Shown: positions 18,600 to 29,312 of the stretch, in pieces
How the letters are laid out: each line of letters begins with the position of its first letter
Position numbering within the stretch: position 1 is the stretch's first letter
Source: Oceanobacillus saliphilus
GTDB taxonomy: Bacteria > Bacillota > Bacilli > Bacillales > Amphibacillaceae
Direction of reading: 5' to 3'
DNA length: 64,000 nucleotides
Assembly (NCBI RefSeq): GCF_023522835.1
Contig: NZ_JALCZU010000007.1
Coordinates: 145,201-209,200, forward strand
Notes under the pieces: generated by a model
Told to the model about the DNA's origin: nothing
What the model saw: the letters and a program-made list of their open reading frames with translations, nothing else
Databases searched by the model: none
Translations under genes and position numbers: made by a program

Positions 18600-19613
18600 A
18601 TGGTCTTATTAAATATTCTTGATTATGCATTGATTGATGAAGGGTCAACTTCCAGGGATGCATTACGGCATACTACAGATCTGGTGAGAGTTGCAGATGA
18701 ACTTGGATATCATCGTTTCTGGGTTCCGGAGCAGCATCAGGCATTATCCATTGCCAGCAGCGCACCGGAATTGCTTATGATGCACCTGGCCACTAACACT
18801 AAAACTATCCGGATTGGTTCCGGTGGAGTGATGATTCCTCATTACAGTCCATATAAAGTTGCAGAAAATTTCCGTACGCTGGAAGCACTTCATCCAGGAA
18901 GAATTGATCTCGGGATTGGAAACAGTACTGGCGGAAGACTCGTGAATCACGTCTTAAATGAAGAAAAAGAAGAACGTTTATCCTATGAACAACAGGTGAA
19001 AGATATTCAAAAATATTTAGGAGATGACACGACCCAAGAGCATCGGTTCAGGAAGGTAATCGCAATGCCGCAGATTGATACACTTCCTGAGATTTGGATG
19101 CTCGGAGCTGGTGGTAAAAGTACGAAAATAGCTTCTGAACTCGGTACGGCCTATACATATGCACACTTTATTAAGCCATTTGAGGTTGGTTCTGAGATAA
19201 TAGCGACCTATCGAAAGCATTTTAAACCATCGATCTTCCATGATAAACCAAATGTCGCCATAACTGTATTTGTCGTCATCGGAGAAACCAACGAGGAAGC
19301 AGAAATCTTTGCCAAGGCATTTGACTTATGGATGGCATCGTTGGAAACAGCTAAAAACCCAACTCATTTCCCTTCCGTTGAAACGGCAAAAAGAAGGCAA
19401 TATAGTCCTTTTGAAAAACAAAAAATCAATCAAATACGCAAAAGGGCTATCGTAGGAAATCCACATTTTGTGAGAGAAGAGATAGTAAAATTAGCTGAAC
19501 GCTACCATGCAGACGAAGTTACGGTCATTCCGAATATTCCAGGAGCAGCAAATCGTATGAAAGCAATTCAATTACTTGCTAAACAATTTAAACTGCACAA
19601 GATAAAAACATAA
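18600..19613 (+). CDS. LLM-class flavin-dependent oxidoreductase (MsnO8-like)
   Basis: 337 residues; ribosome site GAGAGGA. Bacterial luciferase-like barrel: start LLNILDYALIDEG, YHRFWVPEQH near residue 38, the RIGSGGVMIPHYSPYKVAENFRTL region and RIDLGIG near 100. Such enzymes use reduced FMN and oxygen on diverse small molecules. The single-chain MsnO8-type family resembles LuxA lacking its partner. No substrate can be inferred; neighbours are unrelated. Confidence 0.88.
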   Translation: MVLLNILDYALIDEGSTSRDALRHTTDLVRVADELGYHRFWVPEQHQALSIASSAPELLMMHLATNTKTIRIGSGGVMIPHYSPYKVAENFRTLEALHPGRIDLGIGNSTGGRLVNHVLNEEKEERLSYEQQVKDIQKYLGDDTTQEHRFRKVIAMPQIDTLPEIWMLGAGGKSTKIASELGTAYTYAHFIKPFEVGSEIIATYRKHFKPSIFHDKPNVAITVFVVIGETNEEAEIFAKAFDLWMASLETAKNPTHFPSVETAKRRQYSPFEKQKINQIRKRAIVGNPHFVREEIVKLAERYHADEVTVIPNIPGAANRMKAIQLLAKQFKLHKIKT

Positions 19614-19669
19614 AAGAGGATGTTCAAAAAGAGAATGGCGTGTTCTCTCTCATTCAAACAGAACGATTC

Positions 19670-21817
19670 CTAATCCTTTACTTTCAATAGTCGTAAACCA
19701 TTTGCTGTCACCAACAACGTCGCCCCCATGTCGGCTATGATTGCAATCCAAAGTGTTAACCAGCCTGGAATGACAAGCAATAGAGCAATCACTTTAATGG
19801 CAATGGAGAAGGTAATGTTTTGCTTTATAATCGTTAACGTTTTCCGACTTAACTTAAAAGCGAAAGGAAGTTTAGTTAAATCATCGCTCATTAAAGCTAC
19901 ATCTGCCGTTTCCAGAGCTGTGTCCGTACCTGCTCCTCCCATTGCTATTCCGACTGTAGAGGCCGCTAAAGCTGGTGCGTCATTAACACCGTCACCAATC
20001 ATGGATACACTGTCATATTCAGCACTTAGTTTTTTAATAACGTTTAATTTATCTTCCGGTAACAGTTCAGATTCAACATCTGTTACCGCAACTTCCCCTG
20101 CTATGGCCTGTGCCGTTTGGTGATTATCACCCGTTAACATAATTGTCTTTCTTATTCCAAGCTGATGTAATTTTTGAATAACTTCTTTACTCGTTTCACG
20201 CACTTCATCCGCTACTGCTACTACTGCCATTATTTCTTTCTCAGTTCCCATAACTACCGCAGTTTTTCCTTCTTCCTGCAGTAACGTTACCTCAGCCTCT
20301 GAAACATGTTCAATACCAAGGTCACGAAAAAGTCTTGGACTGCCAATATAATAGGTTATTCCATTTATATCCCCTCTAATACCCTTACCTGTAATTGAGG
20401 AAAAATTCTCCACCACAACATTGGCATATTCGATATTATCCTGTTCAGCCTTTTTTATAATTGCTGATGCGAGAGGGTGCTGTGAACGATTTTCTAGGGC
20501 TGCAATCGTAGCGAAAACCTGTTCCGGATGAGCCTGATTATTTATTATTTTAACATCAGTTACAACTGGAATTCCTTTTGTCAGTGTACCCGTTTTATCA
20601 AAAGCAATTACTTTTAGCGCTCCCAATTTTTCCAGATAAACGCCACCTTTAACAAGTACACCATTTCTCGCTGCATTTCCAATGGCAGTCACAATTGATA
20701 CAGGAGTGGAAATAACTAGCGCACACGGACATCCAACAACCAATACTGCTAATCCCTGATAAACCCATGTATCCCAACTAGCCCCAAAGAACAACGGAGG
20801 AATGATTGCAACCAGCGCTGCAATCATCATAATCAACGGCGTATAATACTTTGCAAACTGATCGATAAAGGCTTGAGAAGGGGCGCGCTCCGCTTGTGCT
20901 TCCTCTACAAGATAGATAATTTTGGAAAGTGTTGTATCTTCCGTCTTTTTGGTTACGCTTACTATAAGCAAACCTTCTTCATTAAGTGTTCCGGCGAAGA
21001 CCTCATCATCGACTGCCTTCTCAACAGGAACAGACTCACCTGTAATGGTTGCTTGGTTTACTGCCGAATATCCATTAACAACGATACCGTCCATGGCAAT
21101 CTTCTGACCCGGCTTAATGATCATAATATCGCCGATTCGAATATCATCGACATGTATTTTCTTTTCCTTGTCATCTCTTCTGACAAGTGCCTCCTTAGGT
21201 GAAATATCCATTAAAGAGCGGATGGATTGTCTGGCCCGGTCCATTGAAAATCTTTCGAGCGCCTCACTGATTGCAAAAAGAATAACAACAACTGCACCTT
21301 CTGCCCATTCCCCAATAAGTGCCGCTCCAATGACAGCTACAGTCATCAGTGTTTTCATATCAAATTCTAGCCTAATTAAATTCTGAAAACCTACCTTAAA
21401 AAGGGAGTAGCCACCAATTACAATAGCTGCAGCGAAGAGGGTAATAGTAGAAACATTTTCTTCTCCATTTACAAGCAGGGATAGATACCCCATACAAATA
21501 AGTAAAACGGATGTCAGAATTCTACCATGTTTCTTGATAAATGACTCTTTTTGCTCTATATGCTGGAAACCTGTATTAGAATTTCGCTTTTTTTCATGTA
21601 CTACTTTTAAATTTTCAAAAGCACCAGCTTTCTCCAAATCTTCAATCGAAGTTTCACCGTAAACAGAAATTTTTGAAGCACCAAAATTTACTTTCGCATC
21701 CTGAACACCCGGAATTTGTTTAACATTCTTCTCGAATTTTCCTGCACAATTTGCACATGAAAAACCCTGTACTCGGTAAACGTTTTTCTCATCTTCCCAT
21801 TTCTCGGGTTCACCCAA
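19670..21817 (-). CDS. cadA: Cadmium/zinc/lead-exporting P1B-type ATPase
   Basis: About 715 residues. One heavy-metal-associated domain with the metal-binding pair in [11 protein letters not shown] (Cys21 and Cys24), then TGES (actuator), the transmembrane CPC in VVGCPCALV, the phosphorylation site DKTGTLTKG and [11 protein letters not shown]. It pumps divalent soft metals out of the cell. I start it at the TTG at 21817, seven to eight bases after AGGAGG and overlapping cadC by eight bases; an upstream in-frame ATG at 21850 would place the AGGAGG inside the gene. Co-transcribed with cadC. Confidence 0.93.
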   Translation of the reverse strand: MGEPEKWEDEKNVYRVQGFSCANCAGKFEKNVKQIPGVQDAKVNFGASKISVYGETSIEDLEKAGAFENLKVVHEKKRNSNTGFQHIEQKESFIKKHGRILTSVLLICMGYLSLLVNGEENVSTITLFAAAIVIGGYSLFKVGFQNLIRLEFDMKTLMTVAVIGAALIGEWAEGAVVVILFAISEALERFSMDRARQSIRSLMDISPKEALVRRDDKEKKIHVDDIRIGDIMIIKPGQKIAMDGIVVNGYSAVNQATITGESVPVEKAVDDEVFAGTLNEEGLLIVSVTKKTEDTTLSKIIYLVEEAQAERAPSQAFIDQFAKYYTPLIMMIAALVAIIPPLFFGASWDTWVYQGLAVLVVGCPCALVISTPVSIVTAIGNAARNGVLVKGGVYLEKLGALKVIAFDKTGTLTKGIPVVTDVKIINNQAHPEQVFATIAALENRSQHPLASAIIKKAEQDNIEYANVVVENFSSITGKGIRGDINGITYYIGSPRLFRDLGIEHVSEAEVTLLQEEGKTAVVMGTEKEIMAVVAVADEVRETSKEVIQKLHQLGIRKTIMLTGDNHQTAQAIAGEVAVTDVESELLPEDKLNVIKKLSAEYDSVSMIGDGVNDAPALAASTVGIAMGGAGTDTALETADVALMSDDLTKLPFAFKLSRKTLTIIKQNITFSIAIKVIALLLVIPGWLTLWIAIIADMGATLLVTANGLRLLKVKD

Positions 21818-22184
21818 TTTCTTCAACCTCCTTTTGGTGAGCAAATGCAATTTGAATCAGTTCCTTGACATGGTTGTCATCCAATGAATAATAAACTAAC
21901 TTTCCTTCTTTTCGATATTTCGCCAATCCAATATTCTTGAGCAATCTCAAGTGGTGTGAAGCTGTAGCCGTGGATGACCCAATAATATTGGCTACATCGC
22001 ATACACATAGTTCATTTTCTATAGAAAGTGAATAGGCAATTTTTATCCTCGTCTCATCAGACAAAGCTTTAAATATATTTGCTACTTCCATTGGCTTTTG
22101 TTCCTCAAGTATATTTTTTACATTCATTACTTTTTCTTCATCGACACAAGTTATTTCACAAACATCCTTAGTCAATTCAATCAC
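21810..22184 (-). CDS. cadC: CadC-type ArsR/SmtB metal-sensing repressor
   Basis: 124 residues. Winged-helix ArsR family with the alpha-3 metal site [12 protein letters not shown] and an N-terminal Cys ([10 protein letters not shown]), the four-cysteine Cd/Pb site pattern of Staphylococcus CadC. The recognition helix is [17 protein letters not shown]. Metal binding releases the operator and induces cadC-cadA. The frame begins with GTG at 22184 only a few bases after GAGGG; a TTG at 22175 has better spacing, so the start is uncertain by three codons. Confidence 0.92.
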   Translation of the reverse strand: MIELTKDVCEITCVDEEKVMNVKNILEEQKPMEVANIFKALSDETRIKIAYSLSIENELCVCDVANIIGSSTATASHHLRLLKNIGLAKYRKEGKLVYYSLDDNHVKELIQIAFAHQKEVEEIG

Positions 22185-22225
22185 CCTCGATTTAGTTTTA
22201 TCATAAACTTATTTTATATTACTAT

Positions 22226-22253
22226 ATTCAAACAATCAAATATGTGTTTGAAT
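22226..22253. promoter_or_regulatory. Probable CadC operator
   Basis: Inverted repeat ATTCAAACA (22226-22234) / TGTTTGAAT (22245-22253), 40 bases upstream of cadC. Its form matches the ATTCAAA-type imperfect palindromes bound by CadC/SmtB repressors. Confidence 0.65.
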
Positions 22254-22366
22254 GTTTTGTATAAAAATAATTCCTTAATGAACTCCATTTATCTCTATCC
22301 AGACTTAACCGTCGTATAGTTCATATATGTCCCCTGTACTATTTTTTTATTAGAAAGAAAGTTGAA

Positions 22367-23119
22367 TTAAAAAATTTTCAGTATCTCATATTTAAATCCA
22401 TGGTATTGATAGTTTTGTTTACGATACATCTCCCTTGCTGTATCTTCACCATCCGCAACAAGGATTATCGTTTTATCATGAAATGCTTCCATTACAAATT
22501 TCTGCAGCCTGCTGCCGATTCCTTTTTTACGCAGCGTTTCATTCACATCCAAGCTATCCATTTCAGCCGTTTCATCTTTTATAATTACATCAACCGAACC
22601 CGCTGGATTCCCTTTATAATACGCGATAATCTGTTTTACTCCTGCGTCTTTAAACAAACGTTTGTTTAAACTATGATTATACTTCGCAAACGCTTCACCA
22701 AATTGCAAATCCTGCTCATATTTTAGTAACAGAAATGTTTCCAGACTTTTATCTGTCACGAATTCTATTTTAATATCTGGATTTTCCTCTATAGGTGGAA
22801 ACAGATTAGGCTCGATCGAATATAACTCAAGAAAGCCAATCTCGTATTCCTTTTCTTTAAAGTATATCAACAGTTCCGTTGAAGGCTTTTTATTTTCCGG
22901 CAAATAAAACTTTATGTGATTCTGCCCTTTACGCTTATGAAATTCCATTAAAAAAGCAGCAGTTTGCTCGAATTCATTCCATGTTGGCACCCGTTTAAAG
23001 TCTATGAAATTACTATCATAACGAATTAACATTTCCGGATAATGATAATGTTTATAAAGCGTATTTTCATCTATCATGTGTCCTATCGTATCTATATTTT
23101 CAAATGTTAGTTTATTCAT
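22367..23119 (-). CDS. GNAT-family N-acetyltransferase
   Basis: 250 residues. The C-terminal half is a GNAT domain: the acetyl-CoA pyrophosphate loop is RKKGIGSRLQKFVMEAF (near residue 197), preceded by the strand AEMDSLDVNETL and followed by IILVADGEDTAREMYRKQNYQ. The N-terminal 100 residues may be a degenerate second GNAT repeat. The acceptor is unknown. No gene is close enough to indicate a pathway. Confidence 0.8.
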   Translation of the reverse strand: MNKLTFENIDTIGHMIDENTLYKHYHYPEMLIRYDSNFIDFKRVPTWNEFEQTAAFLMEFHKRKGQNHIKFYLPENKKPSTELLIYFKEKEYEIGFLELYSIEPNLFPPIEENPDIKIEFVTDKSLETFLLLKYEQDLQFGEAFAKYNHSLNKRLFKDAGVKQIIAYYKGNPAGSVDVIIKDETAEMDSLDVNETLRKKGIGSRLQKFVMEAFHDKTIILVADGEDTAREMYRKQNYQYHGFKYEILKIF

Positions 23120-23241
23120 ACATAATTCCCTCCCAATAATCTACTCCCTAACGTATGTATACTATCAAATTTTTTTGAATTAAGTAACTACTTCTTATAT
23201 AATATAAATTAATACATAAAACAAGATAGGTGATGGTCGTT

Positions 23242-24183
23242 ATGAAAACAATTAAACACGTATCGTTAATAGGCTTAGGAGCAATTGGTTCCGCCTATGG
23301 AAGCAGATTGCAAGCAGTACTTGGGGACTCATTAACAGTTGTTGCCAACGAGGAACGAATTAACAAATACCAATCTTCCGGGCTTGAAGTAGATGGTACC
23401 GTTTTTCATTTTAATTACAAACTCCCTCAGGCAAAAGCAGAACCAGCAGATCTCGTTATCTTTGCCGTAAAGAACGCAGAACTATCACAGGCTATTGCAG
23501 ATATGAGGTATCATATTGGACCAGATACAATTATTCTTTCTTTGTTAAATGGCATATCAAGTGAAGATGAGATTTTTGAAGCAACAGCTAATTCACACAT
23601 CCTTTATAGTATGTGCGTTGGTATTGACGCCGTCCGAACAAATAATAAAATCCGCTTTTCCAGCATTGGCAAAATATGCTACGGCGAAAAGAATCAAACA
23701 ATATCTGAAGATGTTCGGATGGTTAAAGAAATCTTCGATAAAGCAGAAATTCCTTACGAGATACCAGAAAATATATGGCATACAATTTGGGCGAAGTTTA
23801 TGTTTAATGTAGGGGTTAATCAGACCTCTGCCGTATTGCGGGCTCCTTATCGATTTTTCCAGGAAATACCTGCACTACATGAGTGGATGGAGCAAGCCAT
23901 GTATGAAGTAGTTGCCATTTCCGAAAGGGTCGGGGTCAACTTAACAGATGAAGACGTGAATCGTTACAGACCAATATTGATGAACCTAGCTCCAGACGGT
24001 CAGACATCGATGCTTCAGGATGTAGAAGCAAATCGCAAAACAGAAGTTGACTATTTCGCAGGTAAAGTATGTGAACTCGGAAAAAAATACGGAATTCCAA
24101 CACCTGTTAACGACCAGCTATATACAATGATACCGATCATTGAAGAAATGGGGATGTTAGAAACAGTATCCATTCAAAAATGA
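23242..24183 (+). CDS. 2-dehydropantoate 2-reductase family protein
   Basis: 313 residues from the ATG eight bases after AGGTG; upstream GTG/ATG codons in the same frame lie inside the ribosome site. N-terminal NADP-binding SLIGLGAIGSAYGSR (residues 7-21), then LLNGISSEDE and the C-terminal KFMFNVGVNQTSAVL with the catalytic Lys. PanE reduces 2-dehydropantoate to pantoate for CoA synthesis, but ApbA/PanE paralogues with other substrates are common in Bacillaceae. No pan genes lie nearby, so panE is not assigned. Confidence 0.85.
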   Translation: MKTIKHVSLIGLGAIGSAYGSRLQAVLGDSLTVVANEERINKYQSSGLEVDGTVFHFNYKLPQAKAEPADLVIFAVKNAELSQAIADMRYHIGPDTIILSLLNGISSEDEIFEATANSHILYSMCVGIDAVRTNNKIRFSSIGKICYGEKNQTISEDVRMVKEIFDKAEIPYEIPENIWHTIWAKFMFNVGVNQTSAVLRAPYRFFQEIPALHEWMEQAMYEVVAISERVGVNLTDEDVNRYRPILMNLAPDGQTSMLQDVEANRKTEVDYFAGKVCELGKKYGIPTPVNDQLYTMIPIIEEMGMLETVSIQK

Positions 24184-24292
24184 TGAACAGCTGTAGATGA
24201 ATCCGTAACTTTATCCAAGAACTATACTCCCCCCTAGCCATGCGATACAACGAATAAGTTGATAGCAAAGAGAAAGAGATAACACCAATCCT

Positions 24293-24338
24293 AAAAACGC
24301 AGCCTTTGGGCAAATTGCCTGCCTATGGTTGCGTTTTT
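24293..24338. terminator. Terminator between PanE-like gene and methyltransferase
   Basis: AAAACGCA(G)CC / GG(T)TGCGTTTT stem enclosing a smaller GGGCAAATTGCC hairpin, flanked by A-run and T-run; works for both converging genes. Confidence 0.75.
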
Positions 24339-24348
24339 GCATAGTAAC

Positions 24349-24960
24349 CTAAAACACTAAACGATAAATCAAAAAACGCTCATTCGGATTTTTTTCATAT
24401 AAAAGCGGTAGAATGACTTCCTTCTTTAATTCAAAAGAAGTATGATTCTCAAGAAAATAAATATAATCTTCGTGGGGGTAATATAGTATCAATTCCACTT
24501 CACGTTCTGCTTTTTCTACAGAGCGCAAAATATTGGAAATAACTTTTCTAAAAATAGTAACTGAAAATGGATTAAAAAAATAGAAGCGGTTATCATTCGG
24601 TTCTATCATGTACTCTTCTGCCAGACAGCAGAAGAATTCAATGGTATCCTCTTTTTTAGTTGTATGTTTCAAATAATTCCGTTGGTTATCAATTGCTTCC
24701 TGATAGAAGTGCTCATCCATTTCAATTCCTTTGACCGACGAATCAAAAAAGTAATGGATGTAAAAGTTCAGCCTTCCTTTCCCACATCCGTAATCAACCA
24801 GTTGATCATCCTCTTCTAATTTATAATGTTGGAATAGAGTCTCCATAGCAGAATATGGTGTGGGTTCATATGGATTGTATTGAATCGAATCCGGATAGGA
24901 TACCTTCTTCTCGGCCGCTGTTCGGATATGCATTAATTTATCAAATTTATATTCATTCAT
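24349..24960 (-). CDS. SAM-dependent methyltransferase
   Basis: 203 residues. Class I methyltransferase motif I VDYGCGKGRLNFYIHYFF (near residue 57), motif II region VKGIEMDEHFYQEA, and a motif IV-like block FYFFNPFS (near 127), where an NPF replaces the usual catalytic NPPF of N-methyltransferases. The acceptor is unknown. It lies 23 bases after the SLC13 gene and could be its operon partner. Confidence 0.8.
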   Translation of the reverse strand: MNEYKFDKLMHIRTAAEKKVSYPDSIQYNPYEPTPYSAMETLFQHYKLEEDDQLVDYGCGKGRLNFYIHYFFDSSVKGIEMDEHFYQEAIDNQRNYLKHTTKKEDTIEFFCCLAEEYMIEPNDNRFYFFNPFSVTIFRKVISNILRSVEKAEREVELILYYPHEDYIYFLENHTSFELKKEVILPLLYEKNPNERFLIYRLVF

Positions 24961-24983
24961 AGGATCGTCCTTTATCGTTTTTT

Positions 24984-26828
24984 CTAAAATGGAAATAAAA
25001 TTGGAATGACAAACATCATGACTATGAACATAATAATCTGTAACGGTACGCCAATTTTAACAAAATCAAAAAATTTATAACCTCCCGCTGTCATTACCAT
25101 CGCATTTGTCGGTGACGCGACAGGGGTAGCAAAAGCCATATTAGCTGCAACTCCGATTGCAATCAGAAATGTATACGGATTGGCATCCATACTCAAAGCA
25201 GCATTGAATGCGATTGGCGCAAATAGAACAGCAGTTGCTGTATTACTAATGAACTGTCCAAAAATCATGGTCAGCAAATAGAGTGCAGCGAGCACTCCGA
25301 TTGGCCCAAACCCACCGATTAGCTCGATAATCCCTTCTGATAACAATACCATACCACCGGTTTTTTCCAGTGCGATTGCCATCGGAAGCATGGCAGCAAT
25401 TAAAACAATACTTTCCCAGTTCATCGATTCATATGCGTCCTCCATATTTCTTAGGCAACCTGTAACCACCATCAACACTGCCCCAATAAGGACAGAAATA
25501 AAAGGTGCAAATACTTCAAACACCATGAGGAGCACCATCAATAGCATGATTCCGCCAGCTATCGGAGCTTTTCCCGTTGCTGAAGCTTTTCCAGCATATT
25601 CTTTCGGCTTTCCTACAACGACTACATCCTTTGCTTCCCTCGACAGAAGATCAATTTCGTCCCAATCTCCCTGAACAAGAAGGGCATCTCCGAAACGCAG
25701 CCGTAGTTTGGACTTTTCTCGAAGTACATATTCCCCTTTTCGATTGATTCCGATAACATTCAAATTATATTTTTCACGGAAGCCAATTGCTTCTATCGTT
25801 TTATTAATGAATGAAGAATTCGGTGTTAAAAGCACTTCGGCCATACCGAGCTGTTTGGACACGAGATCATCTGCACCACTACTACCTGTACCGATCAAGA
25901 GAGAATAATCATCCGCAAACTTGATTACTTGATGTTCCGACCCTTCAATCAATAAAATATCATGTTCTTTAATCATACTGTTTGGGCCTGCCATTTCCTG
26001 ATAAGTAATCGGAAAAATATTTATTCCTTCTTTTGTTTTCCTTTCTATCTTAAGTATGAAAACATGATAGTTTGCAGGAATTTCCATATCTCCTAGCTTC
26101 TTTCCAATCATTGACGATTCTTTAGAAACTTCAACCGTATACAAATTACCACCCAGCTGATAATCTACTGCAAGCTGTTTCGGAGAGAAATCATACCTTT
26201 CACCTTCACCACCTCGTTTTTTTATATCGGGCAAGAGCGTATTTTTCGTGAAAAATAGATAAAAGATTCCTATGACAAGTGCAATTAATCCAATCGGCGT
26301 TATTTGAAAAAAACCAAGTCTGTTGTATCCGTTTTCACCTAAAACCTGGCTGACTATCAAAATGGGCGGAGAAGCAATTAACGTAAGCAGGCCTGATAAG
26401 CTTCCAACATAGGATAGAGGAATGAGATATTTGGAAGGACTGCTGTTCATACTGACTGCAATACTAATAACGACCGGAAGCATTAATGCCACGATTCCGG
26501 TATTACTCATAAATGCTCCAACAAATCCAACAATAAAAAGAAGCAAGAAGAACAGCTTGGACTCACTCTCTGCGGACCATCGCAGCAAAAGGTTGCCCGC
26601 CATCTGTGCCAGTCCAGTCCGTAATATCCCCGCACCGACGATGAATAGCCCCGCTATCATAATTACTACATTATTTGAGAAACCTGAAAGTGCTTCTGAC
26701 GGTTCAAGTATCCCCGTAATTACCATTGCAAGCAGAGCCATGACTGCAACAAGATCAGCGCGTACCTTACTGCTCATAAATAGAATTATTGTAACAGCCA
26801 AAATAAGAAATGTGAGTGCTAACTGCAT
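24984..26828 (-). CDS. SLC13-type anion permease with RCK/TrkA-C domains
   Basis: 614 residues. Two hydrophobic halves (about residues 1-205 and 415-614) flank a soluble central part with two TrkA-C-like domains (near 215-300 and 315-400, e.g. the GSEHQVIKFADD and LLVQGDWDEIDLLS strands). Signature blocks SNTGIVALMLPVVIS and SNTATAVLFAPIAF are the paired re-entrant loops of the DASS/CitT superfamily. The cargo is probably a di- or tricarboxylate or sulfate, perhaps gated by a small ligand at the RCK domains. Confidence 0.87.
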   Translation of the reverse strand: MQLALTFLILAVTIILFMSSKVRADLVAVMALLAMVITGILEPSEALSGFSNNVVIMIAGLFIVGAGILRTGLAQMAGNLLLRWSAESESKLFFLLLFIVGFVGAFMSNTGIVALMLPVVISIAVSMNSSPSKYLIPLSYVGSLSGLLTLIASPPILIVSQVLGENGYNRLGFFQITPIGLIALVIGIFYLFFTKNTLLPDIKKRGGEGERYDFSPKQLAVDYQLGGNLYTVEVSKESSMIGKKLGDMEIPANYHVFILKIERKTKEGINIFPITYQEMAGPNSMIKEHDILLIEGSEHQVIKFADDYSLLIGTGSSGADDLVSKQLGMAEVLLTPNSSFINKTIEAIGFREKYNLNVIGINRKGEYVLREKSKLRLRFGDALLVQGDWDEIDLLSREAKDVVVVGKPKEYAGKASATGKAPIAGGIMLLMVLLMVFEVFAPFISVLIGAVLMVVTGCLRNMEDAYESMNWESIVLIAAMLPMAIALEKTGGMVLLSEGIIELIGGFGPIGVLAALYLLTMIFGQFISNTATAVLFAPIAFNAALSMDANPYTFLIAIGVAANMAFATPVASPTNAMVMTAGGYKFFDFVKIGVPLQIIMFIVMMFVIPILFPF

Positions 26829-27023
26829 GGTTTCTGCATCCCCCTCGTTTCGTTAACGTTTATTTTATTTTGTCAGATATGATAAAATAAAACAACCGAA
26901 CGGGCTATATTATTCAATTTTCAGAAACTTAATTCTCGAAAATTCTATCTATTTGGTTTCAAAACCATACAAATAGGGAATAATTTGTCCGTACACTTTT
27001 ACTAAATCAATTTAGGGGGAAAT

Positions 27024-28532
27024 ATGAAAAGAGTTTCGAAGGTTTTCTACATTGCTGTCACATTAGTTATTATCACCGTTATATTAGGAGCTGCATTTCC
27101 GGCTCAGTTTGAACAAGTCACTACGAATGTTAAAGATTTCGTATCGATGTCATTTGGCTGGTACTATATGCTACTGATGTCAGCACTTGTTATATTTGCA
27201 ATTTTTATAGCTGCAAGTCCATTTGGTAAAATCCGCCTCGGAAAGGATACCGATAAACCAGATTTTTCAACCAAATCTTGGATTGCCATGCTTTTCTCAG
27301 CAGGGATGGGGATTGGGCTTGTTTTCTATGGTGCGGCCGAACCAATCTTCCATTACATGTCAGATGCACCGGTATCCGAAGTCGGTACCGCACAAGCATT
27401 TAAAGATGCTCTTTCCTATTCTTATTTCCATTGGGGTATACATGTATGGGCAATGTATGGAGTTGTCGCACTTTCACTTGCATATTTCCAATTCAGAAAA
27501 GATGCACCCGGGTTAATTTCAACAACACTTAAGCCAATTTTTGGAGACAAAATGGATGGCCCACTTGGTACTGCAGTCGATGTTTTAGCTGTATTTACGA
27601 CTGTATTTGGTGTAGCTACTTCACTTGGATTTGGTGCTGTTCAAATTAATGGTGGTTTATCACATCTGTTCGGTATCGAAATTGGGGTTGTATCTCAATC
27701 ATTTATCATCCTTATCGTTACTGTCCTATTCCTAATCTCTGCATGGACAGGGTTAAGCAAAGGAATTAAATACTTATCCAATACCAATATGGTTCTTGCT
27801 CTCATATTATTTATTGCGGTACTGATACTAGGTCCTACCCTCCTTATTATGAATATGTTCACAGAAACATTTGGATTGTATTTGCAGAATTTCATACAGA
27901 TGAGCTTCCGTACGGCACCACTTGAAGGGGACAACCGCGGTTGGCTTGATGCATGGACTATTTTCTACTGGGCATGGTGGATATCCTGGGCGCCATTTGT
28001 CGGTATGTTCATTGCAAGGGTCTCACGAGGGCGTACGATTCGTCAGTTCTTACTCGGTGTTATTATTATTCCTACCTTAGTTGTTTCAGCATGGTTTGCA
28101 GCATTTGGATCAACAGCAGGTAACATACAGAATAACGGGACAGATCTGACTCAATTTGCGACGGAACTAATCCTATTTAACATGTTCGATAATCTTCCGT
28201 TTTCCTTTGTATTATCCATTATCGCTATTTTGCTGATTGCGTCATTCTTCATCACATCAGCAGATTCTGCAACATTCGTATTGGGAATGCAATCAACACG
28301 CGGGTCTTTGACACCGCCAAATAACATAAAAATAGCTTGGGGGATTGCCCAATCTTCTGTAGCATTGATCTTACTCTATGTTGGAGGGCTCACAGCACTG
28401 CAAAATACGATTATCATTGCAGCACTACCGTTTTCATTCATTATGATACTCATGGCTATTGCCCTCTATATCGCACTTAACAATGAATTAAAACTGATGA
28501 ATAAAAAGAAATCAATTAAGAAAAAAGAGTAA
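27024..28532 (+). CDS. BCCT-family betaine/carnitine/choline transporter
   Basis: 502 residues with twelve hydrophobic segments. Family motifs are GAAEPIFHY (near residue 104), HWGIHVWAMY and the diagnostic WTIFYWAWWISWAPFVGMFIARVSRGRT (near 310-340). It imports compatible solutes such as glycine betaine with Na+ during osmotic stress. The polar C-terminal tail with MNKKKSIKKKE resembles the osmosensing tails of this family. A divergent 195-base region separates it from the SLC13 gene. Confidence 0.92.
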   Translation: MKRVSKVFYIAVTLVIITVILGAAFPAQFEQVTTNVKDFVSMSFGWYYMLLMSALVIFAIFIAASPFGKIRLGKDTDKPDFSTKSWIAMLFSAGMGIGLVFYGAAEPIFHYMSDAPVSEVGTAQAFKDALSYSYFHWGIHVWAMYGVVALSLAYFQFRKDAPGLISTTLKPIFGDKMDGPLGTAVDVLAVFTTVFGVATSLGFGAVQINGGLSHLFGIEIGVVSQSFIILIVTVLFLISAWTGLSKGIKYLSNTNMVLALILFIAVLILGPTLLIMNMFTETFGLYLQNFIQMSFRTAPLEGDNRGWLDAWTIFYWAWWISWAPFVGMFIARVSRGRTIRQFLLGVIIIPTLVVSAWFAAFGSTAGNIQNNGTDLTQFATELILFNMFDNLPFSFVLSIIAILLIASFFITSADSATFVLGMQSTRGSLTPPNNIKIAWGIAQSSVALILLYVGGLTALQNTIIIAALPFSFIMILMAIALYIALNNELKLMNKKKSIKKKE

Positions 28533-28569
28533 AACCTCCAGAAACTTGCTCACCTTTTTAAGAAACAAC

Positions 28570-28604
28570 AGCCCATGCCATTCGTAAAGGCGTGGGCTCA
28601 TTTT
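28570..28604 (+). terminator. Terminator after the BCCT gene
   Basis: AGCCCATGCC (28570-28579) / GGCGTGGGCT (28589-28598), then CATTTTT. Confidence 0.85.
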
Positions 28605-28777
28605 TATTCCTATTCTTATTTACTTAGGAATACATCCAATCCCTATAAAAATACTTCCTATCCAGGGTTGCCAATTATTACAGAACATCCCCCTTAAACA
28701 GTACTTATATGTATGATCACACCCGCTTCCGGGAAAACTATTTATCTAATCACGTTTTCTAATAGGGGTGGATAATT

Positions 28778-29200
28778 ATGATTGAACTACATACAGAAAT
28801 TGAAGGGAAAAGAGCCACTTTCGGTCAAATGCAATCCGGGCTAAAACGTTTAGGTTACTGTTTATGTGGAAATTGGGAGTATGATAGAGGTTTTTTTGAT
28901 GGCATACTGTCACGTGAAGGTGGCGAGACAATATATATCAGACTCCCTTTTCAGGTCATTACAGGTAAGCTCGATCATAGCGATGCCGTTATCGAATTTC
29001 AGACCCCCTTTGTAATAAAACACGTTGTAAATGTCGGGCTGGACAGGAGTGGTTCATCATTGCTGACAGCTACTGGTTTTAGTCAATTTCAGAAACCTTT
29101 GGATACAGATGGACACATAAAATATAAACATAAGTGGGAAGAAATTGGCGAGAGGTCAATCGAGCAGGTTATGCAATATATTTCCATGAATGTTTCCTGA
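28778..29200 (+). CDS. YugN-like family protein
   Basis: 140 residues, ribosome site AGGGGTGG. The sequence, with CLCGNWEYDRGFFDG near residue 28 and RLPFQVITGKLDHSDA, matches the YugN-like family of Bacillaceae (typically 130-140 residues). The function is unknown. It has no signal peptide and no membrane segment, and is flanked by unrelated genes. Confidence 0.8.
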   Translation: MIELHTEIEGKRATFGQMQSGLKRLGYCLCGNWEYDRGFFDGILSREGGETIYIRLPFQVITGKLDHSDAVIEFQTPFVIKHVVNVGLDRSGSSLLTATGFSQFQKPLDTDGHIKYKHKWEEIGERSIEQVMQYISMNVS

Positions 29201-29312
29201 TATATAGATACGGTTGATTTCCTTCGATTTTTTGCCCATACTATACATATAAATTCTTGCATTTTGGGCGTGTATATAACTTTTCAAGGATAATGGCGAG
29301 GAGGAAATCAGT

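Noticed and set aside
19619-19650. Possible terminator after the LLM gene
   Set aside because: Only an AGAGAA/TTCTCT six-base stem with no clear T-run; too weak to list.
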